Below are positions 36,617 to 45,620 of a stretch of DNA of 64,000 nucleotides, in pieces. The first letter of the stretch is position 1, and each line of letters starts with the position of its first letter. Source of the stretch: Candidatus Ligilactobacillus excrementigallinarum (GTDB lineage Bacteria > Bacillota > Bacilli > Lactobacillales > Lactobacillaceae); assembly GCA_019114385.1 (NCBI GenBank), contig DXFP01000053.1, positions 1 to 64,000 on the forward strand. The letters are read 5' to 3'. The notes beneath the pieces are model-generated. The model was not told where the DNA came from and did not search any database. It saw nothing but the letters and a program-made list of their open reading frames with translations. A program made the position numbers and the translations under genes.

Positions 36617-39412
36617 ATGCGAATTAAAAAAACCTTGAATATGGGTAGAACTAAATTCCCAATGCGCGGTAATCTTCCAGTTAAAGAAGTAGAACGGCAA
36701 AAAGTTTGGGAAGAAAATAAAATTTATGAACAACGGCAAAAATTAAATGAAGGCAAGCCAACGTTTGTTTTACATGATGGCCCTCCATATGCAAACGGAA
36801 ATATTCATATGGGACATGCAATGAATAAAATTTCAAAAGATTTCATCGTTCGTTCTAAATCAATGATGGGCTTTCGTGCTCCATTCGTTCCAGGGTGGGA
36901 TACTCACGGTTTACCGATTGAACAACAATTGAAGAAGCAAGGTGTTGATCGCAAAGCGCTTTCAATTGCAGAATTTCGTGAAAAATGTCGTGAATATGCA
37001 TTGAAGCAAGTGGATAAGCAACGGAATGATTTTAAACGTCTTGGTATTTCAGCGGAATGGGATAACCCATATGTAACATTAGATCCAAAATTTGAAGCTG
37101 AAGAAGTTCGAATCTTTGGTAAAATGGTAGAAAAAGGCTTGATTTATAAAGGCCGTAAGCCAGTTTACTGGTCATGGTCAAGTGAATCTGCACTTGCTGA
37201 AGCCGAAGTTGAATATCATGATGTAACGTCTCCATCTGCATTTTATGGCGAAAAAATTATTGATGGCAAAGGTATTTTAGATGATGACACGTATATGGTT
37301 GTTTGGACAACAACTCCGTGGACAATTCCAGGTTCAGAAGGAATTACAGTTTCAGCTGATTTTGAATATTCAGTAATTCAACATGATGATGATTCACGCA
37401 AATTTGTAATTGCAACTGAATTGTTAGAAAAAGATGCTGAATTATTTGGCTGGAAGAATATCAAAACACTTAAAACTGTTAAGGGTTCTGATTTGGAAAA
37501 CATGATTGCTCAACATCCATTTGATAAGGAACGTTCATTAGTTGTAATGTTAGGCGATTTTGTCACATTAGATGCTGGTACTGGTCTAGTTCATACTGCT
37601 CCAGGATTTGGTGAAGATGACTATAAAGTTGGAATGAAATATGGATTGGATGTTTTCGCACCAGTCGACGCTAAAGGTTATTTGACAGAAGAAGCTGGTG
37701 AAGATTTTGCTGGAGTCTTCTATGAAGATGCAAACCAAATTTCATTAGACAAATTAAAAGCAGCAGATGCATTAATTTTGCAAATGGATTATGAACACAG
37801 TTACCCATTTGACTGGCGAACGAAGAAACCAATTATTTTCCGGGCAACTCCACAATGGTTTGCTTCAGTTGATAAAATTCGTGATGATATTTTAGATGCA
37901 ATTGATAACGTTGAATTTATGCCTGAATGGGGTCAAAAACGATTACATAATATGATTCGTGATCGTGGCGACTGGGTAATTTCACGGCAGCGTGTCTGGG
38001 GTGTCCCATTACCAATTTTCTATGGTGAAGATGGCGAAGCAATTATGACACCTGAAACAATTGAACATGTCGCACAATTGATTGAAAAGCATGGGTCAAA
38101 TATTTGGTTTGAAAAAGATGCTAAAGAATTATTACCAGAAGGTTTTACAAGCGAACACTCTCCAAATGGAACCTTTACAAAAGAAACAGATATTATGGAT
38201 GTATGGTTTGATTCTGGTTCATCTCACCAAGGTGTACTTGCAAGTCGGGATTATTTGACATATCCTTCAGATTTAGTCCTTGAAGGTTCTGATCAATACC
38301 GCGGATGGTTTAACTCAAGTTTAATTACAAGTGTAGCTGTATCAGGCAAAGCTCCATATAAACATGTAATTTCTCAAGGATTTACTTTAGATGCCAATGG
38401 ACACAAGATGAGTAAATCACTTGGAAACGTAATTGTTCCAAATGATGTAATTAAGCAAATGGGTGCTGAAATTATTCGTTTATGGGTATTAAGTGCAGAT
38501 ACATCCGCTGATGTTCGGGTTTCAATGGGAAGTTTCCAACAAATTTCTGAAAGTTATCGTAAGATTCGAAATACATTTAGATTCTTGCTTTCTAATGTTG
38601 CCGATTTTGATCCAAAAGAAAATACTGTAGCATTTGATGAATTAGAAGCAATTGATCAGTATATGGAAATCAAGGCAAATCAATTTACCAAAGAAATTTT
38701 GGATGACTATGCCAAATATGATTTCAACGACATTTATAAGAAAGTTATCAAGTTTATCACTGCTGACTTATCTGCGTTCTATTTAGATATTGCCAAAGAC
38801 GTTATCTATATTGAAGAAGCAAATGGTCATAAGCGTCGTTCAATGCAAACTGTTTTGTACGACATTGTGGTGCGCTTAGCTAAATTATTAACTCCAGTAA
38901 TTCCACATACAACCGAAGAAGTATGGGAATACTTAAAAGAAGAAGAACAATTTGTTCAATTAGCTGAAATGCCAGAAGTAAATTACTACGATGGTCAAAC
39001 TCAAGTTATCGAAGACTGGGCTCGATTCATGAAAGTAAGAGCAAATGTATACAAATCACTTGAAATCGCGCGTGATAACAAGTTAATTGGTAAATCATTC
39101 GAAGCTCATGTTAAATTGTATGTAACTGATGGAATTCATGCAGAATTAGAAAACTTGGGTGCTGACTTGAGACAAGCAATGATTGTTTCTCAATTAGATA
39201 TTTTAACAATGGATGATGCTCCTGAAGATGCAGATGACTATGATGAAGTTAAAGTTATAGTTGAGAAGGCAGAAGGAGAAGTTTGCCCTCGTTGCCGGAT
39301 GATTAAGAACGATATTGGTACTGATTCTGATTTACCAGAAATTTGTGCACATTGTGCTGAAATTGTGCGTCATGATTTCCCAGAAGCACTTGAAGAAGGT
39401 TTAGAAAAATAA
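36617..39412 (+). CDS. ileS: Isoleucyl-tRNA synthetase
   Basis: A class I synthetase that charges tRNA-Ile and edits valine. HMGH at about residue 63, KMSKS at about residue 597, the long CP1 editing insertion between, and a C-terminal zinc finger of the CPRC..CAHC type at about residues 889–912. 931 residues is normal for Firmicutes. The ribosome-binding site is AAAGGAG. It closes the dcw region and is controlled by the T-box leader. Confidence 0.97.
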   Translation: MRIKKTLNMGRTKFPMRGNLPVKEVERQKVWEENKIYEQRQKLNEGKPTFVLHDGPPYANGNIHMGHAMNKISKDFIVRSKSMMGFRAPFVPGWDTHGLPIEQQLKKQGVDRKALSIAEFREKCREYALKQVDKQRNDFKRLGISAEWDNPYVTLDPKFEAEEVRIFGKMVEKGLIYKGRKPVYWSWSSESALAEAEVEYHDVTSPSAFYGEKIIDGKGILDDDTYMVVWTTTPWTIPGSEGITVSADFEYSVIQHDDDSRKFVIATELLEKDAELFGWKNIKTLKTVKGSDLENMIAQHPFDKERSLVVMLGDFVTLDAGTGLVHTAPGFGEDDYKVGMKYGLDVFAPVDAKGYLTEEAGEDFAGVFYEDANQISLDKLKAADALILQMDYEHSYPFDWRTKKPIIFRATPQWFASVDKIRDDILDAIDNVEFMPEWGQKRLHNMIRDRGDWVISRQRVWGVPLPIFYGEDGEAIMTPETIEHVAQLIEKHGSNIWFEKDAKELLPEGFTSEHSPNGTFTKETDIMDVWFDSGSSHQGVLASRDYLTYPSDLVLEGSDQYRGWFNSSLITSVAVSGKAPYKHVISQGFTLDANGHKMSKSLGNVIVPNDVIKQMGAEIIRLWVLSADTSADVRVSMGSFQQISESYRKIRNTFRFLLSNVADFDPKENTVAFDELEAIDQYMEIKANQFTKEILDDYAKYDFNDIYKKVIKFITADLSAFYLDIAKDVIYIEEANGHKRRSMQTVLYDIVVRLAKLLTPVIPHTTEEVWEYLKEEEQFVQLAEMPEVNYYDGQTQVIEDWARFMKVRANVYKSLEIARDNKLIGKSFEAHVKLYVTDGIHAELENLGADLRQAMIVSQLDILTMDDAPEDADDYDEVKVIVEKAEGEVCPRCRMIKNDIGTDSDLPEICAHCAEIVRHDFPEALEEGLEK

Positions 39413-39419
39413 TAAATCT

Positions 39420-39635
39420 AAAAGACGTGTCAAAACATAAAAAACAGCATGTTTTAAAAAACGAACGAATTATGTAGTATTGATTCGGAGATTTTTGAAT
39501 TTGCAGATATGTTTGTTTTGGAACTCGATTATGTAGGTTTATAAAAAGAGGTTGGACTTATGTCACAACCTCTTTTTATATTCGCATAAAGGACATCTCC
39601 GTAAGTTCAAAATTTTCTAAATCTTACCGAGTTTT
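39420..39635 (-). repeat. Structured intergenic repeat, copy 3 (composite: long hairpin, terminator, partial second copy)
   Basis: This fills most of the 350-base gap after ileS. From left: a GTGTCAAAACA segment, the long hairpin with AAACAGCAT (39442–39450) and ATGTTTGTTT (39509–39518), then the perfect terminator AAAAAGAGGTTG / CAACCTCTTTTT (39543–39577). Beyond it, TATATTCGCATAA followed by CGTAAGTTCAAAA and ACCGAGTTTTTT looks like part of another long-hairpin unit in the opposite orientation. The remainder to 39763 holds an isolated TATAAT (39683–39688) that may be the nudF promoter. Confidence 0.8.
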
Positions 39636-39763
39636 TTAGTTCTATCATATTTTCTTTTTATCACAGAGGCATGCATTTTGTGTATAATGATAATTAGTTA
39701 AACTATATTTTTTAATTAAACTTTGCTATGATAATGTTTAAAGTAAATAAATGAGGAATAAAA

Positions 39764-40306
39764 ATGGATTTTAAAGAAAAAGTATTATCTATAAAAAATA
39801 TTTTTGATGGTAAAGTAGTTCATCTTGATCAAGAAACAGTTCAGTTACCAGATGGCAATCAAGCACAACGAGAGATCATTCGGCACCCAGGTGCAGTTGG
39901 AATTATTGCAATTACAGACAGCAATAAGATTGTTTTGATTCGACAATGGCGTGCACCATTGAATCAAGTAACATTGGAAATTCCAGCAGGAAAAATTGAA
40001 CTAAGTGAACAAGATAATCCATTACTAACAGCAAAAAGAGAATTAAATGAAGAGACTCGCTTCGCAGCTGACGATTTTGAGTTGGTTTCAAAGTTCTATA
40101 CTTCTCCAGGTTTTGCTGATGAAATTATGTATCTTTATCATGCAGTTAATTTAAAAGCAGTTAAAGAAGAGTTACCACAAGATAAAGATGAATTTTTAGA
40201 ATTAGTTGAATTAAGTCCTGCAGAAGTTCAGAAGGCAATTGAAAATGGTGAAATTTGCGATGCTAAAACATTAATGGCAATTATGTTTTGGCAAATGATG
40301 GAGTAG
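39764..40306 (+). CDS. nudF: Nudix hydrolase, ADP-ribose pyrophosphatase type
   Basis: A 180-residue Nudix enzyme probably hydrolysing ADP-ribose to AMP and ribose 5-phosphate. The Nudix box region is AGKIELSEQDNPLLTAKREL followed by NEETRF (about residues 79–103). It has two extra residues before RELxEE, and Arg where the consensus has Gly; the catalytic RE..EE glutamates are intact. The SPGFADE segment after it is typical of ADP-ribose pyrophosphatases. First gene of an operon with the hypothetical gene and mtnN. Confidence 0.88.
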   Translation: MDFKEKVLSIKNIFDGKVVHLDQETVQLPDGNQAQREIIRHPGAVGIIAITDSNKIVLIRQWRAPLNQVTLEIPAGKIELSEQDNPLLTAKRELNEETRFAADDFELVSKFYTSPGFADEIMYLYHAVNLKAVKEELPQDKDEFLELVELSPAEVQKAIENGEICDAKTLMAIMFWQMME

Positions 40307-40310
40307 TCTA

Positions 40311-40652
40311 ATGAGAACAGATGATAAACGCACATTTTATGATCAGGAATCCGATGAAGAACCTTTAAGAAGAAGTCGACAACCACAATTCGATGAACCT
40401 AAACAATTAAAACGTCATCAAGCAGATGATGAACAAGCTAAATTTTGGAATAAATTTAAGCGAAAGCAACCAGAAAAAAATCAATCAGAACCAATGGAAC
40501 AGTATTCGCGAGTAGCTCAGAAGCAGCGAGATATTGATGAAGAAAATGAACGTAAAACGCGAGAATTAGGCAAAAAACTAAATAAAGTTATTTTTATTTT
40601 AATTGGATTAATTGTCATAACTTATTTGATAATGAGATTTGTTAATTTTTAG
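40311..40652 (+). CDS. Hypothetical tail-anchored membrane protein
   Basis: I do not recognise this gene. The 113 residues are very polar (many Asp, Glu, Lys, Arg, Gln) up to about residue 90, and then form one membrane helix (VIFILIGLIVITYLIMRF) ending at the C-terminus. That is the topology of a tail-anchored protein with a cytoplasmic disordered domain. It lies four bases after nudF and ten before mtnN, so it is cotranscribed. It may be a lineage-specific lactobacillus protein. Confidence 0.7.
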   Translation: MRTDDKRTFYDQESDEEPLRRSRQPQFDEPKQLKRHQADDEQAKFWNKFKRKQPEKNQSEPMEQYSRVAQKQRDIDEENERKTRELGKKLNKVIFILIGLIVITYLIMRFVNF

Positions 40653-40662
40653 GAGGCATTAA

Positions 40663-41355
40663 ATGAGATATGGAATAATTTGTGCAATGGAAGAAGAAAT
40701 CAAAGAATTACTTGCACATTTGAATGACCAAAAAGAAACTCGAATTGGAAAAATGAAATTTTATGAAGGACAAATTAATAATCAAAGTGTTGTTTTAGTA
40801 GAATCTGGGATTGGTAAAGTTCAATCAGGAGTTACTACTGCATTTTTGATTCAGAATTTTAAAGTTGATTGTGTAATTAATTCTGGATCAGCAGGGGGAA
40901 TTGGAGATGGTTTGCATGTTGGTGATGTAGTTTTATCGACTGGAACAGCATACCATGATGCCGATGCAACTGCATTTGGTTATAAAAAAGGTCAGTTGCC
41001 TGGTCAACCACAAATTTTCCCAGCAAGTCAAGAATTGATTGGTAAGGTAAAAAGAGCAGCTGAAAAGAACGATTTAACAATTAAAGAAGGATTGATTGTA
41101 ACTGGGGATCAATTTATTGATTCAAGCAAAAAAATTGCAAAGATAAAAGCAATCTATCCAGATGCACTCTGTTGTGAAATGGAAGGCGCTGCAGTTGGAC
41201 AAGTGGCATGTGAATTTGACATTCCATACTTGGTAATTCGTGCAATGTCAGATGTCGGAGATGAAGATGCAGGTCAAACTTTTGATGAATTTATTATTGA
41301 TGCTGGAAAACGTTCAGCTAAAATGATTTTAACTTTATTAGCGGAAGAGGCATAA
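40663..41355 (+). CDS. mtnN: 5'-methylthioadenosine/S-adenosylhomocysteine nucleosidase
   Basis: Cleaves MTA and SAH to adenine and thioribose derivatives, for methionine salvage, methyl-cycle detoxification and the LuxS route. 230 residues. Signatures are the N-terminal GIICAMEEE (catalytic Glu12 region), NSGSAGG near residue 74, and CEMEGAAVGQVA followed by the catalytic Asp in RAMSDVGDED. Ribosome-binding site AGGAGG. Confidence 0.95.
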   Translation: MRYGIICAMEEEIKELLAHLNDQKETRIGKMKFYEGQINNQSVVLVESGIGKVQSGVTTAFLIQNFKVDCVINSGSAGGIGDGLHVGDVVLSTGTAYHDADATAFGYKKGQLPGQPQIFPASQELIGKVKRAAEKNDLTIKEGLIVTGDQFIDSSKKIAKIKAIYPDALCCEMEGAAVGQVACEFDIPYLVIRAMSDVGDEDAGQTFDEFIIDAGKRSAKMILTLLAEEA

Positions 41356-41358
41356 ATT

Positions 41359-42513
41359 ATGAATAAAATTTATTTAGATAATGCTGCGACTACGCCAATG
41401 GCTCCAGAAGTGATTGATTCAATGACAAAAGCGATGCAAAATGTATTTGGAAATGCTTCTGCAGTAAATTCATTTGGCAGAGACGCACGCTTTGTTTTAG
41501 ATCAAAGCAGACATATTATTGCGCAATCAATTAATGCTAAATTAGACAACGAAATCATTTTTACAAGTGGTGGAACTGAAAGTGATAATACCGCAATTAT
41601 TCAAACTGCAATGAAACGTAAGAATGAAGGCCGTCACTTGATTACGACTGCGATTGAACATGAAGCAGTTTTAAAGCCAATGCATTATTTAGAAACTCAA
41701 GGATTTGAAGTTACGTATTTACCAGTTGATAAAAATGGTTTAATTAGTTTAGAAGATTTGAAGCGTGAGTTACGTGACGACACAATTTTAGTTTCTATTA
41801 TGAGCGGTAATAATGAAGTTGGAAGTCGAATGCCCATTCATGAAATTGGAGAAATTGTAGCAAATTCTAATGCTTGGTTTCATACGGATGCAGTTCAAGC
41901 TTATGGATTAGTAGATATAGATGTTCAGGCTGATCATATTGATCTATTATCAACTTCTGCCCATAAATTAAATGGACCTAAATTCTTAGGATTCTTATAT
42001 GAACGTGATGGACTAAAACTTGAACCATACATTAGAGGCGGAGATCAGGAAGTTATGCGACGTGCTGGAACAGAAAACGTTCCTGCAATTGCGGGTTTTG
42101 CTACTGCAGTTAAGATCGATGATTCCGAGGAAAAAGCTAAGCGGACAAAACGCTATTATGGCTTCAAGCACCAATTGATTGATGGATTAAAGAAAAATCA
42201 AATTGATTTTGAGGTAAATGGGAAAGTAGATCAAGGAGAATTACCTCACGTAATTAATATTTGGTTTAAAGGGATCCCAAACGATGCGTTCATTACCAAT
42301 CTTGATTTAAACGGGATTGCGGTGGCTGCTGGCTCAGCTTGTACAGCAGGTTCTTTGGAACCATCTCATGTGTTAAAAGCAATGTTTGGGAAGGATTCAA
42401 AACGGACAACTGAATCAATTCGATTTAGTTTTGGAATTGAAAATACGGCTGAAGAAATTGATCAAACTGTGGCAGCAATTACTAAAATCGTTAATCGTTT
42501 TAAAAATAAATAA
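41359..42513 (+). CDS. Cysteine desulfurase (IscS type), partner of MnmA
   Basis: A second NifS/IscS paralogue, 384 residues. The PLP lysine is in SAHK (Lys203) and the catalytic cysteine in GSACTAGS (Cys328), the IscS-type loop. It lies near mnmA, as B. subtilis YrvO does, so it probably supplies sulfur for 2-thiouridine at the tRNA wobble position. It starts four bases after mtnN with GGAAGAGG upstream. Confidence 0.93.
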   Translation: MNKIYLDNAATTPMAPEVIDSMTKAMQNVFGNASAVNSFGRDARFVLDQSRHIIAQSINAKLDNEIIFTSGGTESDNTAIIQTAMKRKNEGRHLITTAIEHEAVLKPMHYLETQGFEVTYLPVDKNGLISLEDLKRELRDDTILVSIMSGNNEVGSRMPIHEIGEIVANSNAWFHTDAVQAYGLVDIDVQADHIDLLSTSAHKLNGPKFLGFLYERDGLKLEPYIRGGDQEVMRRAGTENVPAIAGFATAVKIDDSEEKAKRTKRYYGFKHQLIDGLKKNQIDFEVNGKVDQGELPHVINIWFKGIPNDAFITNLDLNGIAVAAGSACTAGSLEPSHVLKAMFGKDSKRTTESIRFSFGIENTAEEIDQTVAAITKIVNRFKNK

Positions 42514-42524
42514 GGAGAAGAATT

Positions 42525-42866
42525 ATGGCATACACAGAAATTGCACAAATTAAAGGAGATCCACAAAAATATCGTTTATCAAGTCAGATTAAAAAGTATT
42601 CTTTGCGAGATGTAGGTTTTGTTGAATCTGAAAGCGGAAAATTTCAATTAGAACGCGCATTAGATCCATCATCACCATATAATCAAGGCTTTAAATTCAA
42701 AATGACGGTTGATTCAGAATTGAAAAAATTTAAAATGGCAACAACGACTGCTAATGGAATACGTGAAGTCGATGTTCATCAAGGAAAAGATGTTGAAACT
42801 CATTTGGAACAATTGAATTATATTTTAGATAATTTAATTGAACGCGAAATTATTGAAAAATGTTAA
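42525..42866 (+). CDS. DUF1831 family protein
   Basis: A soluble 113-residue protein matching DUF1831, a small lactobacillus-type family found with cysteine desulfurase genes. No cofactor motif is visible; it has a single Cys, at its last residue. Location between the desulfurase and mnmA suggests a role in sulfur transfer or tRNA thiolation, but no function is established. Confidence 0.78.
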   Translation: MAYTEIAQIKGDPQKYRLSSQIKKYSLRDVGFVESESGKFQLERALDPSSPYNQGFKFKMTVDSELKKFKMATTTANGIREVDVHQGKDVETHLEQLNYILDNLIEREIIEKC

Positions 42867-42889
42867 TTTCTTATTTTTTATAAGAAAAA

Positions 42890-42920
42890 GTTATGGTCCT
42901 CTTGCAATAGGGGACTTTTC
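42890..42920 (+). terminator. Weak terminator before mnmA
   Basis: GTCCTCT pairs with AGGGGAC (one G·U) around a TGCAAT loop, followed by TTTTC. It overlaps the -35 of the mnmA promoter. Confidence 0.5.
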
Positions 42921-42931
42921 GTGTTTATAAT
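42902..42931 (+). promoter_or_regulatory. Promoter of mnmA
   Basis: TTGCAA (42902–42907), 18 bp, TATAAT (42926–42931), giving a leader of about 65 bases. Confidence 0.65.
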
Positions 42932-42986
42932 GGATAATACTGAACAAGACGACCTTCAAATCGTTAATGATTCAGAATCTAAATGA

Positions 42987-44129
<1,143 letters not shown>

Positions 44130-44138
44130 TGATTTTCA

Positions 44139-44170
44139 AGAGGTGCGACATAAGTCCAGCCTCTATTTTT
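44139..44170 (+). terminator. Terminator after mnmA (repeat-family hairpin A)
   Basis: AAGAGGTG and CAGCCTCTA, with a CGACATAAGTC loop, precede a T-run. The loop and stem match hairpin A of the structured repeat family; the long hairpin is absent. Confidence 0.78.
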
Positions 44171-44221
44171 TTACCTGTTTTTCATATTTTATCTTATTTT
44201 CTTTTTTTAAATTTCATCAAC

Positions 44222-44251
44222 TTTATCTTCATTGAAGAAGTAGTATATAAT
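44222..44251 (+). promoter_or_regulatory. Promoter of the histidine phosphatase operon
   Basis: TTTATC (44222–44227), 18 bp, TATAAT (44246–44251). The -10 is perfect, the -35 weak. Confidence 0.5.
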
Positions 44252-44282
44252 AGAATTAACTATAAAATTAGAGGAAATAAAA

Positions 44283-44939
44283 ATGACAAAATTATATTTT
44301 GTAAGACATGGAAAAACAGAATGGAATTTAGAAGGCAGATATCAAGGTTCAAAGGGTGATTCACCTTTACTTCCAGAAAGTTATGAAGAAATCAAAGAAC
44401 TTGCAGCTTATTTGAAAAAGATTAAGTTTGCTAAAATTTACTGTAGTCCATTAAAACGTACAATGACTACTGCACGAGAAATTAAGAAATATCTTAATCA
44501 GCCTGGAATTCAAATTGAAGCAGATCAGGCATTCATGGAATTTAATTTAGGTAAGATGGAAAAAATGAAATTTACAGATGCTGAGGCAAAATATCCAGAA
44601 GAAGTAAATAATTTTCGTCATCATCCTGATAAATATGATCCAACTACAATCCATGGTGAATCGTATGTTGATTTATTTAATCGGATGACTCCTAAAATTA
44701 AAGAGATTTGTCAGCGTTATCCAGACGAAAATATTTTAATTGTCAGTCATGGAGCAGCATTAGGTGCAGAAATCCGACATTTAATGGGAGTTGATTTAGC
44801 TCATTTACGCGATAAAGGCGGATTAGCAAATACAAGCACGACGATTTTGCAAACAAATGATGGCAAACAATTTAAGTGCTTAGCATGGAACAAAACAGAT
44901 TATTTGAAGCGGAAGTTAGACGCAACTGATGTAATTTAG
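44283..44939 (+). CDS. Histidine phosphatase family protein (phosphoglycerate mutase-like)
   Basis: A 218-residue branch of the phosphoglycerate mutase/acid phosphatase superfamily. The phosphohistidine motif is VRHGKTEWN (His8 catalytic), with Arg in SPLKRTMTTA, and the second histidine in IVSHGAALGAE. Short length and sequence fit broad-specificity phosphatases rather than glycolytic mutase. First gene of a likely operon with a TPR protein and recD2. Confidence 0.88.
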   Translation: MTKLYFVRHGKTEWNLEGRYQGSKGDSPLLPESYEEIKELAAYLKKIKFAKIYCSPLKRTMTTAREIKKYLNQPGIQIEADQAFMEFNLGKMEKMKFTDAEAKYPEEVNNFRHHPDKYDPTTIHGESYVDLFNRMTPKIKEICQRYPDENILIVSHGAALGAEIRHLMGVDLAHLRDKGGLANTSTTILQTNDGKQFKCLAWNKTDYLKRKLDATDVI

Positions 44940-44948
44940 GTGGTAAGT

Positions 44949-45617
44949 ATGGCAGGCGAAAGAGAAAAGCGACAAAAAAAGGCAGAAAAGGCAACTCATG
45001 AATTAATTGAAGCAATTGATAAGGATCCATACAAAGTAGATAATTATTATGAACTCAGTACAATTTTGACGGAAATGCAAAGTTTTCCGCAAGCAGAAGA
45101 GTTATTGAAAAAAGCATTAACTATTTTTAAAGCGGATTCTGAACAAAGTCTCTTACATTATGGATTGGGTAATGTGTTTTATAGTGCTGGTTTATATAAA
45201 GAAGCTACACAAGAATTTCAAAATGTAAAAGATGAAACTTTAAAAAATCAAGCTTATTTGATGCTGGGCCAAACATATTATGTCCAAAATCAATATCAGC
45301 AAGCCTTAGTTTTTGCATTAACTGCAAGTGAAGCGATGCCGCAAGATAAGGCTCCGAAGATTTTGCTTGCGGATTGCTTTTTAGCGACTGGTGATTTTGA
45401 ACAAGCAAAGCATTACTATTTAGAAGCGTTAAAAATTGATGCGCAAGATAAGCATACTCTGTTTCAACTTGGAGTAATTGCCTTTACAAAAGAATCACAA
45501 ACGGCAGGAGAAAAATATTTTCAACAAGTAAGGAAAATTGATCAAAATTATTATCAAAAGATGATGTCACGACTAAGTGATTTGCAAAAAGCGATTAAGT
45601 CAAAGGATGAAAACTGA
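44949..45617 (+). CDS. Tetratricopeptide repeat protein
   Basis: A 222-residue, all-helical protein with five or so TPR units (for example residues 20–55, 57–90, 95–125, 130–160). It carries no enzyme motif and is probably a protein-binding adaptor. I chose ATG 44949 with AGGTGG upstream rather than the GTG at 44940. The TPR–recD2 neighbourhood is common in lactobacilli and bacilli; its partner is unknown. Confidence 0.85.
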   Translation: MAGEREKRQKKAEKATHELIEAIDKDPYKVDNYYELSTILTEMQSFPQAEELLKKALTIFKADSEQSLLHYGLGNVFYSAGLYKEATQEFQNVKDETLKNQAYLMLGQTYYVQNQYQQALVFALTASEAMPQDKAPKILLADCFLATGDFEQAKHYYLEALKIDAQDKHTLFQLGVIAFTKESQTAGEKYFQQVRKIDQNYYQKMMSRLSDLQKAIKSKDEN

Positions 45618-45620
45618 TAA

